A stretch of DNA of 64,000 bases from Semisulcospira habei. Its lineage: Eukaryota; Mollusca; Gastropoda; Semisulcospiridae. Location: contig BTPG01000002.1 in assembly GCA_036245525.1 (NCBI GenBank), positions 166,863,501 through 166,927,500 of the forward strand. The letters are read 5' to 3'. Numbering within the stretch: position 1 is the first letter of the stretch; every line of letters begins with the position of its first letter. The notes beneath the pieces were generated by a model that did no database searches, was not told the DNA's origin, and was given only the letters and a program-made list of their open reading frames with translations. Below, piece after piece: positions 61,340 through 64,000 of the stretch. A program made the translations under genes and the position numbers.

Positions 61340-62501
61340 GCGTGGAGGAGGAGACGCTCTGGGCATGGATGGAACAGCGGCTGTCGGGGTTGCTTGAGCA
61401 TCGTGCGAGGCGTGGGGAGCTGTAGGGGCGGGCACGTGGCTAGGTTCAACAGGTCCGTAGTCCACGACTTGTTCCAGCAGAAGGGTGCCACCAGAAAAAG
61501 GATCGTGTTGCAGCCGCGGAGCCTGAGGAGGACTTTGGGGACCAGCACCGACGGGGGATAAGCGTAGGCGACGAGTCCGTCCCAGGGAATGGAAAGCGCG
61601 TCGACTGCCCAAGCTAGTGGATCTGGTACCGGCGAGACGAACAGCGGTAACTGGTGGTTCCAACGAGTGGCGAAAAGGTCGATCATGGGAGGCTCCCATC
61701 TGGCCCCGATCATCTGGAAGATGTCCGGACGCAGCGTCCACTCAGTGTGGAGAAGCTGTCCGCAGTCTGTTGGCAGTCACCTTTTTGGTCTGGAAGCTGT
61801 CCGCGTCGCGACAGGGAGTCGGCGAGCACGTTGAGATGCCCCGGAATGTGTCTGGCCCGCAGGGTGATGCCCCGATCCTCGCACCAGCGAAGCAGTTGGT
61901 AAAGGAGGATGCACAGTGAGGGAGAGCGCGTACTGCCCTGTTTCTGTAGGTAGGCGACGACTGTAGAGTTGTCGGACAGCATGAGTAGCTCCTGTCCCCG
62001 GAGTTGAGAGTCCCACGTCAGCAAGGCCTGCCAAACCGCCTTCAACTCCAACCAGTTGATCTGTTGGGTCAGAAGATCTGGGGGCCAAGTACCCGAGGCT
62101 GTGGTGAACGACGGCAGAAGGTGAGCTCCCCAACCGGTGAGACTTGCGTCGACACAGAGGGACAAGTGGGGAGGCGGTGTGTAAAGCGGGACTCCAGAGG
62201 CCAGCCAGATGGGGTCCGCCCAGCGAAGAAGGTGTAAACGTAACATCGGGAGCACCGGGATCAGAGCGTCGATGTCATCCTTCGCGGGTCGCCAATGAAG
62301 GAGCAGGTGCAGATGCAGAGGCCGGGAGTAGAGGCGTCCCAGGGGAAGCAGGTCGGCGGCTGCACTCATCAAACCCAGTAGCTGTAACCACACCCGTGCA
62401 GAGACCCTGTCCTGGTGTGCCACTTGCCGCGCCAGATCGCTGAGTTTCTGGATACGCGCCTCCGTGAGCCGGACTACGTTGAGGTCAGTGTGGAACTCCA
62501 T
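61340..62501 (-). pseudogene. E8 RNase H and methylase-like linker
   Basis: RNase H (61710-62501): LSLCVDASLTGWGAHLLPSF, INWLELKAVWQALLTWDSQL, LMLSDNSTVVAYLQKQG and RARHIPGHLNVLADSLSRRG, all catalytic positions present. It then runs into the 41-bp insertion. The linker (61243-61713) reads MIDLFATRWNHQLPLFVSPV, VDALSIPWDGLVAYAYPPSV and LVPKVLLRLRG. Confidence 0.88.
61764..61792 (+). repeat. 29-bp insertion with 12-bp flanking duplication in E8
   Basis: GAAGCTGTCCGC occurs at 61752-61763 and 61793-61804. Between them is AGTCTGTT followed by GGCAGTCACCTTTTTGGTCT G, identical to the 3' tip of the R1 repeat in E2 (14900-14922). It looks like an extremely truncated retroposon insertion and shifts the RNase H frame. 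Confidence 0.75.
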
Positions 62502-63223
62502 TCCCAGGTGAACAAAGCGGCGGGATGGCGAGAGGTCAGACTTGCCCTTGTTGACGATGAACCCGAGGTAGTCGAGCAGGATTTAGGAGTGCATCTCGGT
62601 CCCTCTCCAGCACGGAGTCCACCTGGTTCCATAGAAGGAGGTCGTCGAGGTAATTCGACGCAGGACTTGAGCTTGTCCGTCTGGCCTTGGCGACGACAGC
62701 GTCCATGATCCGGGTGAACACCCACGGGCTGAGGTTGAGACCGAAGGGGAGGGCGCGGAACTGGTAGACGACCCCAGCGAAGGCGAAGCGCAGGAAGCGT
62801 CTGGCCGCCGGATGCATGGGAACATGTAGGTAAGCGTCTGAAAGGTCGAGGCTGATGGCAAAGTCCATAGGCTGCACCGCGGATCGAAGGGCTCGAGCGG
62901 TCTCCAGGCGGAATGACGGGGCGACGAGGAACTTGTTCAGGGCAGAAAGGTCGATGACCGGACGCCATTTGCCCTCCGGCTTGGGAACGACAAACAGACG
63001 GCTGTAGAAGGCTGGAGTGTCGTGTCACATCACCACCTCCGTGGCGTTCTTCTGGAGTAGGGCGGCCACCTCGTTGCGTAGGGCCTCGGCCCTGAGCGGA
63101 TCCGAAGGCACCGACGTCCAAAGTGGAGACCGGCACAGTGGAGGGGGAGACCGAAACGACAGCTGTAGTCCTTGGCAGACGGTCGACAGGATCCACGGGT
63201 CGTCGGGAAACAGCGCCGTCCAA
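62474..63223 (-). pseudogene. E8 reverse transcriptase, frameshifted
   Basis: Frame 62536-62877 has MDFAISLDLSDAYLHVPMHP, LPFGLNLSPWVFTRIMDAVV and SNYLDDLLLWNQ (YLDD). The RT start (63000-62880, VVPKPEGKWRPVIDLSALNK-type) is in another register, and the part after the YLDD shifts at about 62575. Confidence 0.85.
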
Positions 63224-63299
63224 GCGGTGCTATGTAGAGCTTAGCCTCCCGCCGACAGGAGACCCGGGGGCGGTCAGCGGAGGCGGTTTCGGGAGGCAG

Positions 63300-63998
63300 T
63301 CAGCGGGCCCTACCTCGCCCGAAAGAACGTCGGGCAGGTCTAGGCCAAGCAGGAGCGGGGGCGTCCGTGGAAACGGGATTGGGTGGACAGGGGCGACCGA
63401 AGGCAGGAGGTCGGGGGGGGGGGGGGGGGGGGGGGGGGAGGGGGGGACGTCCACGACTGGTGACGGGGCGAGCGGAGGGTCTGGCGGACCGCAAGACTCG
63501 ACCCACAGGCCTGCGGGCTGGAGGAAAGCGAGGCGGAGCGACGCGGGTGGGCCACAAATCCTTACATGACTCCTTGACGGACTGCCAGTGCGAGCCAAAA
63601 AGGAGTTCGCTGCCGAGAGGGGCCCGGCGTAGTTGGTTCTTAATTTCCAAAGGTAGTGAGCAGGCTTGTAAGACTGAGGTGTGGTAAGCTGCACGGTTGC
63701 AAGAAACAGCCAAGGCTAGGATGTCGGCTAAGAGCGGGGCGATGGAAGGGTTCCACGCTTCCTCGACGCATCGTACTATGGCCTGAGTAGCTAAGTCCAA
63801 AAAACCCGCAGAAGCGAGGGCATTGCGGATGAGTGTCGCAGTCAGATTCAGGCCAGGAGCGAAGACAGAACGTTGGAGCAGGCCGGCACAGGACAACGCC
63901 GGGGAATCCACCGCCGGGAGAGGACATGCGAAGGCTTGAGAATGACCGGCGTACCACTTGACTTCTGCCGGAAAGCTATCACCAGGTCTGCAGGCCAC
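63300..63998 (-). pseudogene. E8 gag C-terminal half
   Basis: Frame reads KWYAGHSQAFACPLPAVDSP, LIRNALASAGFLDLATQAIV and LRRAPLGSELLFGSHWQSV, then a proline run encoded by a tract of about 26 G (63413-63438). The N-terminal finger and spacer lie beyond 64000. Confidence 0.8.
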
Positions 63999-64000
63999 TT

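Larger units (their letters stand above)
59792..64000 (-). mobile_element. DIRS-type retrotransposon E8, 5' end cut by the window edge
   Basis: Left tip AATGAATTTTTCATTAAAAT at 59792, ITR, ICR, then recombinase, linker, RNase H, RT and the core of Gag up to 64000. The ITR tip (GGTATTACATATAGG) is closest to E7. RNase H and recombinase keep all catalytic residues, but a 41-bp insertion/duplication breaks RNase H, and RT and recombinase are frameshifted. It lies in the DDX27 intron upstream of 59616. Confidence 0.9.

Overview
The window is intron-rich nuclear DNA of an animal, not a microbial genome. One split host gene crosses it on the minus strand and mobile DNA fills most of the rest. The host gene is a DDX27/Drs1-type DEAD-box RNA helicase. 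Eleven exons between 5372 and 59616 join in phase at GT-AG borders (1303 nt, about 434 codons), from the GG doublet and PTPGR-type motif through DEAD, SAT and motifs IV, V and VI to the lysine-rich C-terminal tail. The 5' exons (Q motif, Walker A) must lie beyond 64000, and the last exon beyond position 1 or unrecognised. The mixture of DIRS, RTE-like, Tc1 and Harbinger elements suggests an invertebrate, perhaps a mollusc; I cannot fix the species.

Eight DIRS-type tyrosine-recombinase retrotransposons (called E1 to E8 here) occupy about 46 kb, roughly 72 % of the window: E1 1-3774, E2 11391-16258, E3 16989-23710, E4 26817-33137, E5 26782-26816 plus 33138-39198, E6 43401-49880, E7 50450-57895 and E8 59792-64000. 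All eight lie on the minus strand, in sense with DDX27. Each reads, from high to low coordinate, inverted terminal repeat (ITR), leader, Gag, reverse transcriptase/RNase H, a Dam-methylase-like linker, tyrosine recombinase, internal complementary region (ICR), ITR. In the seven copies whose left side is in the window the ICR is the reverse complement of the right terminus joined to the left terminus, which is the replication signature of DIRS elements. E4 is nearly intact. The others carry distinct lesions: E1 lacks the YLDD acids, E2 lacks the whole reverse transcriptase and has a broken recombinase, E3 lacks the RNase H catalytic acids, E5 lacks the recombinase HxxR, and E6, E7 and E8 are frameshifted.

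The intron between the helicase exons at 26149 and 41059 holds a three-level nest: a Tc1-like DNA transposon (26531-40555) split by E5, which is itself split 35 bp from its tip by E4. Other insertions are an RTE-like LINE fragment (8909-10514, 12-bp target duplication), a 5'-truncated LINE inside E3 (22954-23502, 13-bp duplication), a 569-bp internally deleted LINE derivative (4478-5046, 16-bp duplication), a Harbinger-like element inside E7 (56118-57091), small MITEs, palindromic hairpin repeats and two tandem-repeat blocks.

The observations most likely to be new are: a roughly 181-bp leader intron in the DIRS gag gene that places the start codon in a tiny 5' exon; a Gag that joins an N-terminal Cys/His finger to an SR-rich domain; insertion through a shared trinucleotide core (ATG for E3, AAT for E4) without target duplication; and the uniform sense orientation of every DIRS copy within one host gene.
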